From an uncultured Eubacteriales bacterium (lineage in GTDB: Bacteria > Bacillota > Clostridia > Oscillospirales > Acutalibacteraceae), in the NCBI GenBank assembly GCA_934463265.1, contig CAKSIU010000027.1, positions 1 through 8,659 of the forward strand: a DNA stretch of 8,659 bases, given 5' to 3'. Made by a program: the position numbers and the translations under genes. Of the stretch, positions 1 through 4,792 are shown piece after piece (position 1 is the first letter of the stretch; each line of letters begins with the position of its first letter). The notes beneath the pieces are model-generated. The model had not been told where the DNA came from. It searched no databases and worked only from the letters and a program-made list of their open reading frames with translations.

Positions 1-2
1 AT

Positions 3-641
3 GAAGTGGTTCCTAGTTTGCTTTTTGAAATAGAACCAAATAAATTTATCCAAGACAAATATGGAAAAACGTTTAGTTTAGCAAAAAAGATTGGTACAGG
101 AATAGGAGCAGTTGTAGGAGCTATTGTTATGCCGCTGTATATAAAGGCTTTATATTATGTGGCAAATAAACGAAATAAAAATGTTCAAGATGAATCAAAT
201 AAAATTAAAGAAGCATCTGAAAAGCTTGCTGATATTAACAAAAAACCAAACCAAGGTGATAAATGGGTTAAACTTTTTTTTACGATTTTGGGTACAGGTG
301 TTTTTGCATTTTTAGGTAAAACTTTTGCTGAGTATATGATTTCGAATTTTGAGCTTAAAGAACACAAAAAGTTATTTATGAAAAAAAGAAATGCATTAAT
401 GGCAATGGAAAGTGCTGTGAATCATATTTCTGATGAAGATTGGAAATATGGCCATATACTTTATATTCATGAAAATCAAGATTTAGATACTTATGAGGCT
501 ACTACAAACTTCTTGAGTAAGAATAATTCAAAGAACAGTTTTCAAACTTTTTACTTAGAAAATGAAGTAAAAAGTTTTCCTCAAGCTTTTGAAAAATTAA
601 AGAACGATTTAACCAAAATTTTGAATGACAACGTTTATTAG
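3..641 (+). CDS. Two-helix membrane protein, 5' end outside the window
   Basis: The frame is open to the window edge, so the gene probably starts upstream; a GTG at position 6 is the first possible start inside but has no visible ribosome site. Counting codons from position 3, hydrophobic segments lie at about residues 30-53 (Gly/Ala/Val-rich, starting IGTGIGAVVGAIV) and 89-113 (VKLFFTILGTGVFAFLG), separated by a short Lys/Asn-rich charged loop. The remaining ~100 residues are charged, mixed helix and soluble in character. I do not recognise the family. The next gene follows after 16 bases, so the two are probably co-transcribed. The two-helix hairpin plus soluble tail suggests a membrane-tethered protein; no catalytic motif is visible. 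Existence of the gene is well supported by length and composition; function is unknown. Confidence 0.75.
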   Translation, partial: EVVPSLLFEIEPNKFIQDKYGKTFSLAKKIGTGIGAVVGAIVMPLYIKALYYVANKRNKNVQDESNKIKEASEKLADINKKPNQGDKWVKLFFTILGTGVFAFLGKTFAEYMISNFELKEHKKLFMKKRNALMAMESAVNHISDEDWKYGHILYIHENQDLDTYEATTNFLSKNNSKNSFQTFYLENEVKSFPQAFEKLKNDLTKILNDNVY

Positions 642-657
642 GAAAGGGGGCAATTTT

Positions 658-972
658 ATGAAAAAGAAGCTTATAATAAGTCTAGTAGCTTTCTTAACGT
701 CGCTATCTGTATGTGTTTCAACAACTTTAAACAAATCTTATGCTATGTGGCCAAAGTGTGATGGATTAAATAAAGACGCTCAAGATGAAAAAGAGGAGGC
801 TTTTGTGACAAATTTGGTGGAGAAATTTGGCATATTTGCAGTTGTGGGAGTTGACCTCTATTTTTGTCCGTGGAAGTTTGCTAAGGCTGATATAGCTGTA
901 TCTTGTTTGGATTCTGTAGCAAGCTTTTTTAAGGTACCAATAAAATGTCCTTTTGGAAAATGTGAAGTATAA
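658..972 (+). CDS. Small secreted Cys-containing protein (104 aa), possibly truncated
   Basis: I chose the ATG at 658 because GGAAAGGGGG (641-650) sits 7 bases ahead of it and the product then begins with a classic signal peptide: MKKK, a hydrophobic core to about residue 20, and a probable cut after SYA (residue 29). The TTG-type start at 625 would put these features inside the protein and lies within the previous gene. The mature part is about 75 residues with five Cys (KCDG, FCPW, SCLD, KCPF, KCEV) and a hydrophobic stretch around FGIFAVVGVDLYF. I recognise no family. After the TAA at 970-972 the same frame stays open and protein-like for about 31 codons, so this may be the front part of a longer protein (see the next entry). 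It lies 16 bases after the upstream membrane-protein gene, probably in one operon. Confidence 0.7.
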   Translation: MKKKLIISLVAFLTSLSVCVSTTLNKSYAMWPKCDGLNKDAQDEKEEAFVTNLVEKFGIFAVVGVDLYFCPWKFAKADIAVSCLDSVASFFKVPIKCPFGKCEV

Positions 973-1258
973 GGGCCGGAAGGCAGAAAAGGGTTGCTAG
1001 AAAGCGTTCAAGAAAAACTCTTTGGTGATAAATATGTTGTTATTTTAACAAAAGACCAAAAAAACATTTGCAAATAAAATTAGTGAAAAGTTTCACCGAT
1101 TAGTTAAAAATAAAGAATGGTTGGATAATGACATAATTGTTTTATCTGTTAATATTGATCCAAAAGTTATGCAATCCGATATAAAATTTGATAGAGTAAA
1201 TTTTGACTTGAATTATAAAAAAAATTTAAAAAATTACTTTAAGAAAATAAAAGTATAA
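973..1258 (+). pseudogene. Orphan 3' reading frame continuing the 658-972 gene
   Basis: Directly after the TAA at 970-972 the same frame reads GPEGRKGLLESVQEKLFGDK and on to TKDQKN before reaching a stop at about 1074. Taking one A out of the A7 run at 1058-1064 changes this to KDQKTFANKISEKFHRLV and keeps the frame open to TAA at 1256-1258, giving about 94 further sensible residues. No ribosome site or start codon marks an independent gene. The simplest reading is that 658-1258 was once one secreted protein of about 199 residues, now interrupted by one nonsense codon and one single-base shift. Readthrough, or an independent gene that has lost its start, cannot be excluded. No family recognised. 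Confidence 0.5.
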
Positions 1259-1262
1259 AATG

Positions 1263-1293
1263 GCATCTTCAACTTTATTAAAGGCGCTTTTTT
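1263..1293 (+). terminator. Weak candidate intrinsic terminator
   Basis: GCATCTT (1263-1269) can pair with AAGGCGC (1281-1287) apart from one mismatch and one G-U pair, followed by six T (1288-1293). It lies 5 bases after the end of the plus-strand reading frame at 1258 and before the convergent regulator gene. The stem is imperfect, so position is the better argument. Confidence 0.35.
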
Positions 1294-1305
1294 GTTATGA
1301 AAAAA

Positions 1306-1524
1306 TTAGATTTTAAGAATTATTTCTGCGTCAATAAACTCCGCGATGTCTTCTAATTTACAATTTAAAGCGGTGCACAACTTATCTAATGTCTTTGTTT
1401 CAACGTTTTCGTTTGCTTTTAATCTACGAATAGTTTTACTATCAATGCCACAGTGCTCTCTTAATTTATATGTGCTAATTCCTTTTTTCTTCATCAGTAT
1501 CCACAATTTATCAAAAACAACCAT
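1306..1524 (-). CDS. Small Cro/CI-type HTH regulator (HTH_26-like, 72 aa)
   Basis: The product is a single DNA-binding domain. MVVFDKLWILMKKKGISTYK opens helix 1, and LREHCGIDSKTIRRLKANEN is the helix-turn-helix itself. The tail, from TKTLDKLCTALNCKLEDIAE onward, has the LxxICxALxCxxxDIxEF pattern of the HTH_26 group. I start at ATG 1522-1524 rather than the upstream ATG at 1576-1578, because the domain begins there and GGGGAA lies about 4 bases ahead; the extra 18 upstream residues do not look like part of the fold. Regulators of this size are common next to mobile or accessory genes in clostridia and usually repress nearby promoters. The gene is transcribed toward the 658-1258 unit and converges with it. 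Target and ligand unknown; the fold assignment is firm. Confidence 0.8.
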   Translation of the reverse strand: MVVFDKLWILMKKKGISTYKLREHCGIDSKTIRRLKANENVETKTLDKLCTALNCKLEDIAEFIDAEIILKI

Positions 1525-1645
1525 ATATTCCCCACATTTAATCTTGACAGTTAATATTATGGGGGTTATAATCCTCATAAAATGTAATTAATAAAAGTGG
1601 AAAACTAGTGTTCATGGTACACATAAAAAAGAACTTGCAGAAAAC

Positions 1646-1835
1646 ATGAAGTTTATCCACAAGTGTCTAGGTTACACGCAACGAGAAGTCGCTAAAAAAT
1701 TAAATTCGGGGAGTTCAACATTATATATGCTAAGAAATTAGCGTCCGAATACTAATAGATACACGTGAAGTATGTAACGTTGACCTTTTAAATCTGATAA
1801 CCAAAGAAAGTATTTTAACGGTCGAATTAATATAA
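1646..1835 (+). pseudogene. Decayed XRE-family HTH regulator
   Basis: From ATG 1646 the frame reads MKFIHKCLGYTQREVAKKLN and then SGSSTLYMLRN before TAG at 1739-1741; LGYTQREVAKKL is a textbook XRE helix-turn-helix start. The C-terminal half is found in another frame: REVCNVDLLNLITKES (1767-1814), matching the usual end of these domains (x-CxVxNVDLxxLI), and it stops at TAA 1833-1835. The join lies around 1730-1755 and no single in-frame path covers both halves. I see no ribosome site ahead of the ATG. This is a broken relative of the two intact regulators on either side, on the opposite strand. The two half-domains make the call fairly safe; the exact lesion is not resolved. Confidence 0.6.
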
Positions 1836-1847
1836 ATTGTGAAAAAA

Positions 1848-2096
1848 CTAATCATCTAAAAGCCAGTCGGAAGAAACATTTAATACTTTTGCTAAAGTTT
1901 TTAATTCAATATCTGTAACGAACCTTTGACCGCTCTCTATTTTTTGTATAGCATTTTTATCTAAATCTAATCCGTTTAGTTGTAACATATCGGCTAATTT
2001 TTTCTGTGATGTTTTTGGCTGCATTTTTTTGCGTAACATAGCAATTTTTTTACCTGATATATTTAAGCTACCGTCTATATTTTTATTTTTATACAT
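1848..2096 (-). CDS. XRE-family HTH transcriptional regulator (82 aa)
   Basis: The protein is almost entirely one HTH_3-type domain: KKIAMLRKKMQPKTSQKKLA, then DMLQLNGLDLDKNAIQKIES as the recognition part, and GQRFVTDIELKTLAKVLNVS plus WLLDD at the end. I take the ATG at 2094-2096: AGGAG lies 7 bases ahead, and the alternative start at 2132 adds 12 residues that do not belong to the domain. The expected role is a dimeric DNA-binding repressor of nearby genes. It converges with the decayed HTH gene at 1646-1835. Its own promoter region is cut off by the IS-derived element whose edge is at 2152, 56 bases upstream of the start; a TATAAT on the minus strand at 2140-2145 survives between them. Confidence 0.85.
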   Translation of the reverse strand: MYKNKNIDGSLNISGKKIAMLRKKMQPKTSQKKLADMLQLNGLDLDKNAIQKIESGQRFVTDIELKTLAKVLNVSSDWLLDD

Positions 2097-2139
2097 GCAT
2101 ATTCTCCTATTATGACACTTAGTAATTGCCATATTAAAG

Positions 2140-2145
2140 ATTATA
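2140..2145 (-). promoter_or_regulatory. Candidate -10 box for the 82-aa regulator
   Basis: The minus strand reads a perfect TATAAT here, 44 bases ahead of the regulator ATG. A -35 box at normal spacing would fall at about 2162-2168, inside the IS end, where the minus strand reads TTTTTA/GTTTTT. The insertion therefore either removed the native -35 box or replaced it with IS sequence. Inference from spacing only. Confidence 0.35.
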
Positions 2146-2191
2146 TGCTATAGGGCACCTCTAAAAACTCGCCCAAAAGAAGAATCTGTGG

Positions 2192-2197
2192 TATAAT
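2192..2197 (+). promoter_or_regulatory. Transposase -10 box (mirrored at 2857-2862)
   Basis: A perfect TATAAT lies 23 bases ahead of the transposase ATG, followed by GGGAGG (2208-2213) as ribosome site. No good -35 box is present inside the element, as is usual where weak expression keeps transposition low. The same signal faces inward from the other arm. Confidence 0.5.
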
Positions 2198-2220
2198 AAG
2201 AGAAGCGGGAGGCGATAAAA

Positions 2221-2422
2221 ATGCAAATAGGATTTTGGGATGAAAATGCCCGACTGGAAAAATTAAGCCGATTAGGAGATTCTCTGAAACAACTGAATCA
2301 GACAATCAACTGGGATGTTTTTCATCCAAGACTGGTTAAGGTATTTCGGAAAGACCCCAAAGGTGCTGGTGGTCGTCCGCCATACGATTACCTGATGCTG
2401 TTCAAAATTCTGGTATTGCAGA
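2221..2422 (+). pseudogene. IS5-family transposase, N-terminal fragment (left copy)
   Basis: The frame starts MQIGFWDENARLEKLSRLGD and runs to LMLFKILVLQ (about 67 residues), the N-terminal domain of IS5-type transposases with the characteristic RPPYDYLMLFKILVLQ helix. At 2422/2423 the sequence jumps into the antisense of the other copy, adding 22 meaningless residues to a stop at 2488-2490. No catalytic residues are present. The start is supported by GGGAGG 7 bases ahead. Confidence 0.85.
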
Positions 2423-2833
2423 TGGGTGATGATATGGGCTGCTTCGAGCTGTTGATTGAAGATTGTAAACAGGTCTTTTATGACATCTGACTTGGTCAGC
2501 GCGCCACGGAATAACCAGATGGTTTTGGCATCCGGTACGCGATCCTCTAAACTCAGATTTGAGAAAGCGCATGAAGCTCATACGGTCATTGATTTAGTAT
2601 TCTGTTTGGTCGTCACTCAGGTTGTAGATTTTCTGCAATACCAGAATTTTGAACAGCATCAGGTAATCGTATGGCGGACGACCACCAGCACCTTTGGGGT
2701 CTTTCCGAAATACCTTAACCAGTCTTGGATGAAAAACATCCCAGTTGATTGTCTGATTCAGTTGTTTCAGAGAATCTCCTAATCGGCTTAATTTTTCCAG
2801 TCGGGCATTTTCATCCCAAAATCCTATTTGCAT
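2423..2833 (-). pseudogene. IS5-family transposase, N-terminal half (right copy)
   Basis: The frame starts at ATG 2831-2833 and reads through KILVLQKIYNLSDDQTEY to a TAA (2594-2596) where a CAA (Gln) would fit. It continues INDRMSFMRFL, then needs one base removed from the three-T run at 2558-2560 to read LSLEDRVPDAKTIWLFRGAL and on to FNQQLEAAHIITH. Nonsense plus frameshift make it inactive. It ends at the inversion joint near residue 137, before the expected first catalytic Asp and the rest of the DDE core. Family assignment rests on the YNLSD and VPDAKTIWLFR blocks, which are typical of IS5. Confidence 0.85.
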
Positions 2834-2902
2834 TTTTATCGCCTCCCGCTTCTCTTATTATACCACAGATTCTTCTTTTGGGCGAGTTTTTAGAGGTGCC
2901 CT
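2632..2902 (-). repeat. Right arm of 271-bp inverted repeat
   Basis: This is the reverse complement of 2152-2422, separated from it by a 209-bp centre (2423-2631). The centre is the continuation of the right-hand transposase copy and has no counterpart on the left. Confidence 0.9.
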
Positions 2903-3033
2903 TATGTTTAAGTGGATATTTTTTATCCTAAGAAAACGGATTTAATCAAGCTTTTATAATAGGTACAAGTGGATTATTTTTCTTATTAGTAAGTATATCT
3001 GGATATCTATACAAAAAAAGCGTGGTTGTTTGA
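2902..3033 (+). pseudogene. Membrane-protein unit 1, 5' end cut off at the IS edge
   Basis: In the frame beginning at the IS edge the sequence reads LSGYFLS, a TAA (2929-2931), then ENGFNQAFIIGTSGLFFLLV and SISGYLYKKS before TGA at 3031-3033. FNQAFIIGTSGLFFLL aligns well with YNQMFLLGTFGLTILG in the gene at 3200-3421, and LSGYFLS aligns with LAIYFLF there, so the two are paralogues. The front of this copy is missing at the IS junction. One extra A in the A7 run at 3013-3019 would run this frame on into the next entry (YLYKKKRGCLNIHKFF). Family unknown. Confidence 0.5.
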
Positions 3034-3191
3034 ACATACATAAATTTTTCCGCCTAATTAATTCATTTGCAACTTTGTTGTTTTTTAGTTGGGCAAGTCT
3101 TTGTTTTTATAAAAATGAAATATTTTCTGGTATGTTTATTTTAGCCGTGTCTTTTTTCATTTTCGCAGTAAACACCATAAAAAAATATTAG
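3030..3191 (+). CDS. Small two-helix membrane protein (53 aa), or the back half of unit 1
   Basis: The frame starts with TTG at 3030, overlapping the previous TGA as TTGA, and codes for 53 residues ending NTIKKY. Two hydrophobic segments (about residues 12-26 and 32-50) are joined by FYKNEIFSG. The middle part FRLINSFATLLFFSWASLCF followed by YKNE resembles VRISYWALSILFIVISVYML followed by YMNE in the unit ending at 3617. There is no convincing ribosome site, so it is either translated by coupling or is really the second half of a four-helix protein split by the A7 run at 3013-3019. Another A7 (3179-3185) lies at its 3' end; one more A there would join it to the next frame (KKILDENMKIVKKIY). 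Confidence 0.45.
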   Translation: MNIHKFFRLINSFATLLFFSWASLCFYKNEIFSGMFILAVSFFIFAVNTIKKY

Positions 3192-3199
3192 ATGAAAAT

Positions 3200-3421
3200 A
3201 TGAAAATTGTTAAAAAAATTTATGAAATAAAAAACATAAACAAGATAAATAAATGGATGGCCACTATAGGTGTAGCAATGATATTATTGGCTATTTACTT
3301 TTTATTTAAGAAAGGCTACAATCAAATGTTTCTATTGGGAACATTTGGACTAACTATTTTGGGTGAAAACACATATCTCATATTTATAAACAAAAAAATG
3401 CGGGAAAATAGGTGGGCGTAA
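3200..3421 (+). CDS. Small two-helix membrane protein (73 aa), unit 2 front half
   Basis: The frame starts at ATG 3200 with a basic N-terminus (KIVKKIYEIKNINKINK). It then has two hydrophobic segments, WMATIGVAMILLAIYFLF and NQMFLLGTFGLTILGENTYL, and ends with the basic KKMRENRWA. No clear ribosome site precedes it. It is a paralogue of the unit at 2902-3033. The A7 run at 3392-3398 falls at its 3' end; with one A fewer, the frame passes into the next unit (INKKCGKIGGRNFVRISYW), giving a four-helix protein of about 139 residues. Whether the 73-residue or the longer form is made cannot be told from sequence. I recognise no named family. Confidence 0.5.
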   Translation: MKIVKKIYEIKNINKINKWMATIGVAMILLAIYFLFKKGYNQMFLLGTFGLTILGENTYLIFINKKMRENRWA

Positions 3422-3617
3422 TTTTGTTCGTATTTCTTATTGGGCGCTTTCTATTCTTTTCATTGTGATTTCAGTCTATATGCTTTACATGAATGAAATT
3501 GCTAGTGCAATATTCTCCATTGGAATATCGCTTTTGTTATATTTAATACTATTCTTTACGAGAAATGTAACAGAAGAAAGTTTTTTGGAATTATATGAAA
3601 AATATATTGATAAATAA
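3390..3617 (+). pseudogene. Unit 2 back half: two-helix frame without its own start
   Basis: This frame is open from 3390 to TAA at 3615-3617 and reads GGRNFVRISYWALSILFIVI, then the loop YMLYMNEIAS, a second helix ending LLLYLILFF and a charged end TRNVTEESFLELYEKYIDK. It has no ATG, GTG or TTG before the first helix and no ribosome site. The N-terminal few codons overlap the end of the 3200-3421 frame. The join at A7 3392-3398 is the likeliest explanation. It is paralogous to 3030-3191. The following gene overlaps its last 23 bases. Confidence 0.5.
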
Positions 3618-3969
3618 AAAATTCATATTTTCGTTACAATTCATTGTCGCAATAATTACTTTTATATTTGCTTATACAAAATGTATCGAATGTAGTCATA
3701 ATCAATCTACAGGCAAAATAAGCTATATGATGGATTTTTTAAAACTTCCAAGACTGTTATGTATTTTGAGGATACGTACTCATAACTATTTATTGTCTTT
3801 ATTACAAGCTATTTTTTCATTTTTTTCGTTTGGAATATTGGGAATATGTTTTCTATTTAGCACTTTTTATACATATGGATTCGTTTTTAAATACACAAAA
3901 GATTTGTTCCTATTTTTAGAAATGGTAGGAACCATTATTTCTATATTTTTCAACCTCACTATCTTTTAA
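3595..3969 (+). CDS. Polytopic membrane protein, about three helices (124 aa)
   Basis: The start at ATG 3595 overlaps the end of the preceding frame by 23 bases, which suggests translational coupling; a TTG five codons in would also work. Hydrophobic segments are at about residues 10-28, 64-92 and 103-123. The first loop, TKCIECSHNQ, holds two Cys and one His (CxxC-x-H), which could bind metal or form a disulphide. Overall the protein is rich in Phe, Ile and Leu. I recognise no family. It is the last member of the closely packed membrane-protein run starting at 2902 and is followed by a perfect 7-bp hairpin. Confidence 0.6.
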   Translation: MKNILINKKFIFSLQFIVAIITFIFAYTKCIECSHNQSTGKISYMMDFLKLPRLLCILRIRTHNYLLSLLQAIFSFFSFGILGICFLFSTFYTYGFVFKYTKDLFLFLEMVGTIISIFFNLTIF

Positions 3970-3978
3970 GGTATTGCG

Positions 3979-3999
3979 TGACGGAGCAAAGATCCGTCA
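3979..3999 (+). terminator. Hairpin after the membrane-protein run
   Basis: TGACGGA (3979-3985) pairs perfectly with TCCGTCA (3993-3999) around the 7-base loop GCAAAGA, nine bases after the stop of the 124-aa gene. The T tract behind it (TTATTCTCGT) is poor, so it may be a weak terminator or an mRNA-stabilising hairpin. Confidence 0.45.
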
Positions 4000-4082
4000 T
4001 TATTCTCGTAAAATAATCGGGTATTTTATTAGTAATTTCATAACAATTTTTATAGCTGTATATTGGGAGGAAAATATAATTT

Positions 4083-4432
4083 TGGGTTAATTTAATAACT
4101 GCTTTATTTGTTTTGATCGTGTTGTATATTTTAATCACTACTTTAATTTTAAATGGGGTCACGTATCTCCGTGGTAATAAAAAAAGTTTTAAAATTTCTT
4201 TAATCACTTCTTCTATATCCACTGTTATTCTTCTATTGATTCCAATAGTCTTAATTAACTTTATAAAATTCCCGCATAAGTATTTAAAATGGTATACTTT
4301 AACTACCAACCTATCATTTCATTTTTTGTTTACAAAAAAATAAGCAAAAACACATTGGGACAAGCTTTTTCAACTATAGTTTTAGCAAGTATATGTCAAA
4401 GTGCAATTAACTTAATTTCTTGGCTTATATAA
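4083..4432 (+). pseudogene. Broken membrane protein of about 115 aa
   Basis: A GGGAGG at 4065-4070 is well placed for a start near 4080, but no start codon fits the protein-like frame, which opens WVNLITALFVLIVLYILITT; the first possible start is TTG 4113. The frame continues through NGVTYLRGNKKSFKISLITS, a helix ISTVILLLIPIVLINF and YTLTTNLSFHFLFTKK to TAA at 4341-4343. One more A in the A7 run at 4334-4340 carries it on as FTKKISKNTLGQAFSTIVLA and ends SAINLISWLI at TAA 4430-4432. This makes an about 115-residue protein with three to four helices. The lost start and the shift together argue for a pseudogene. Family unknown. Confidence 0.5.
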
Positions 4433-4610
4433 AAAATAAAAACCTACTTTTGAACAAAGTGGAATGATTTTGACAAGTTATAAAAAAGTGAGTTCTTATC
4501 TTCATTTTTTAGACAAAATAGAGAAAATGCTAAAAAACATTGAAAAATGAATAAAAATATAAATGAACTTAAAAATTTTTTTGAAAATACTCTTTTCAAA
4601 AAGCAAACAG

Positions 4611-4644
4611 ACACTGGCAATAGTCAGTGTTTCTTTTGTTTTTT
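4611..4644 (+). terminator. Rho-independent terminator upstream of the LRR operon
   Basis: ACACTG (4611-4616) pairs with CAGTGT (4625-4630) around GCAATAGT, followed by the T-rich run TTCTTTTGTTTTTT. It separates transcription of the membrane-gene cluster from the LRR operon. Confidence 0.65.
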
Positions 4645-4717
4645 ATAAATTGAAAACTAAATATGAAAATCTTTCTATTCTATTTTCATTTAATATGGAG
4701 ATTTTTGCCAGAGTATA

Positions 4718-4746
4718 TTGTTTTTTGGCGAAAAATAAATTATAGT
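4718..4746 (+). promoter_or_regulatory. Candidate sigma-A promoter of the LRR operon
   Basis: TTGTTT (4718-4723) and TATAGT (4741-4746) are separated by exactly 17 bases. Start of transcription would be near 4753, leaving a 40-base leader with the AAAGGAGGG ribosome site. It lies just after the terminator at 4611-4644, which supports an independent unit. No operator repeat is obvious. Confidence 0.5.
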
Positions 4747-4792
4747 TTACTTTGGATATTTTATCCTAATATAACTTAAAGGAGGGCTTTTT

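Larger units (their letters stand above)
2152..2422 (+). repeat. Left arm of 271-bp inverted repeat
   Basis: The arm pairs with 2632-2902 (positions add up to 5054). By eye the arms match throughout, and the first 67 transposase residues encoded by the two arms are identical. The match ends exactly at the IS edge outside and after CTGGTATTGCAGA inside. Confidence 0.9.
2152..2902. mobile_element. Palindromic remnant of an IS5-family element
   Basis: The outer edges are AGGGCACCTCTAAAAACTCG and its exact reverse complement, so the same IS end appears twice, facing outward. The protein encoded inward from each edge is an IS5-family transposase N-terminus (RPPYDYLMLFKILVLQ, KIYNLSDDQTEY and, after a frame change, DRVPDAKTIWLFR). 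The left half holds only the first 271 bp of the element; the right half holds about 480 bp. The 3' half of the element with the catalytic DDE residues and the true right end is missing, so it cannot move by itself. TAT occurs just outside both edges, a possible 3-bp target duplication that chance could also explain. Base composition is visibly richer in G+C than the surroundings. Confidence 0.85.
4433..4792. other. Intergenic leader region without a convincing gene
   Basis: About 360 bases lie between the broken membrane gene and the LRR gene. Two tiny frames overlap as ATGA: ATG 4464 (28 codons, ILTSYKKVSSYLHFLDKIEK and on) and ATG 4547 (33 codons, NKNINELKNFFENTLFKK and on). The first has no properly spaced ribosome site and the second runs into the terminator at 4611-4644, so I do not call them as genes. 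The stretch also holds the promoter at 4718-4746 and the LRR ribosome site AAAGGAGGG at 4778-4786. Confidence 0.5.

Noticed and set aside
185..367. Minus-strand 60-codon frame
   Set aside because: It is antisense within the partial membrane-protein gene, which has better coding character.
1346..1591. Plus-strand 81-codon frame
   Set aside because: It lies antisense over the HTH_26-like regulator, whose domain is clear, and has no ribosome site.
2456..2931. Plus-strand frames across the right arm of the IS palindrome
   Set aside because: They are antisense to the IS5 transposase copy read on the minus strand.
3959..4309. Minus-strand 116-codon frame
   Set aside because: It is antisense to a membrane-protein frame with typical hydrophobic pattern, it runs through the 3979-3999 hairpin, and its basic mixed composition fits a shadow.
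4563..4745. Plus-strand 60-codon frame ahead of the LRR gene
   Set aside because: It spans both the terminator at 4611-4644 and the promoter at 4718-4746 and has no ribosome site.
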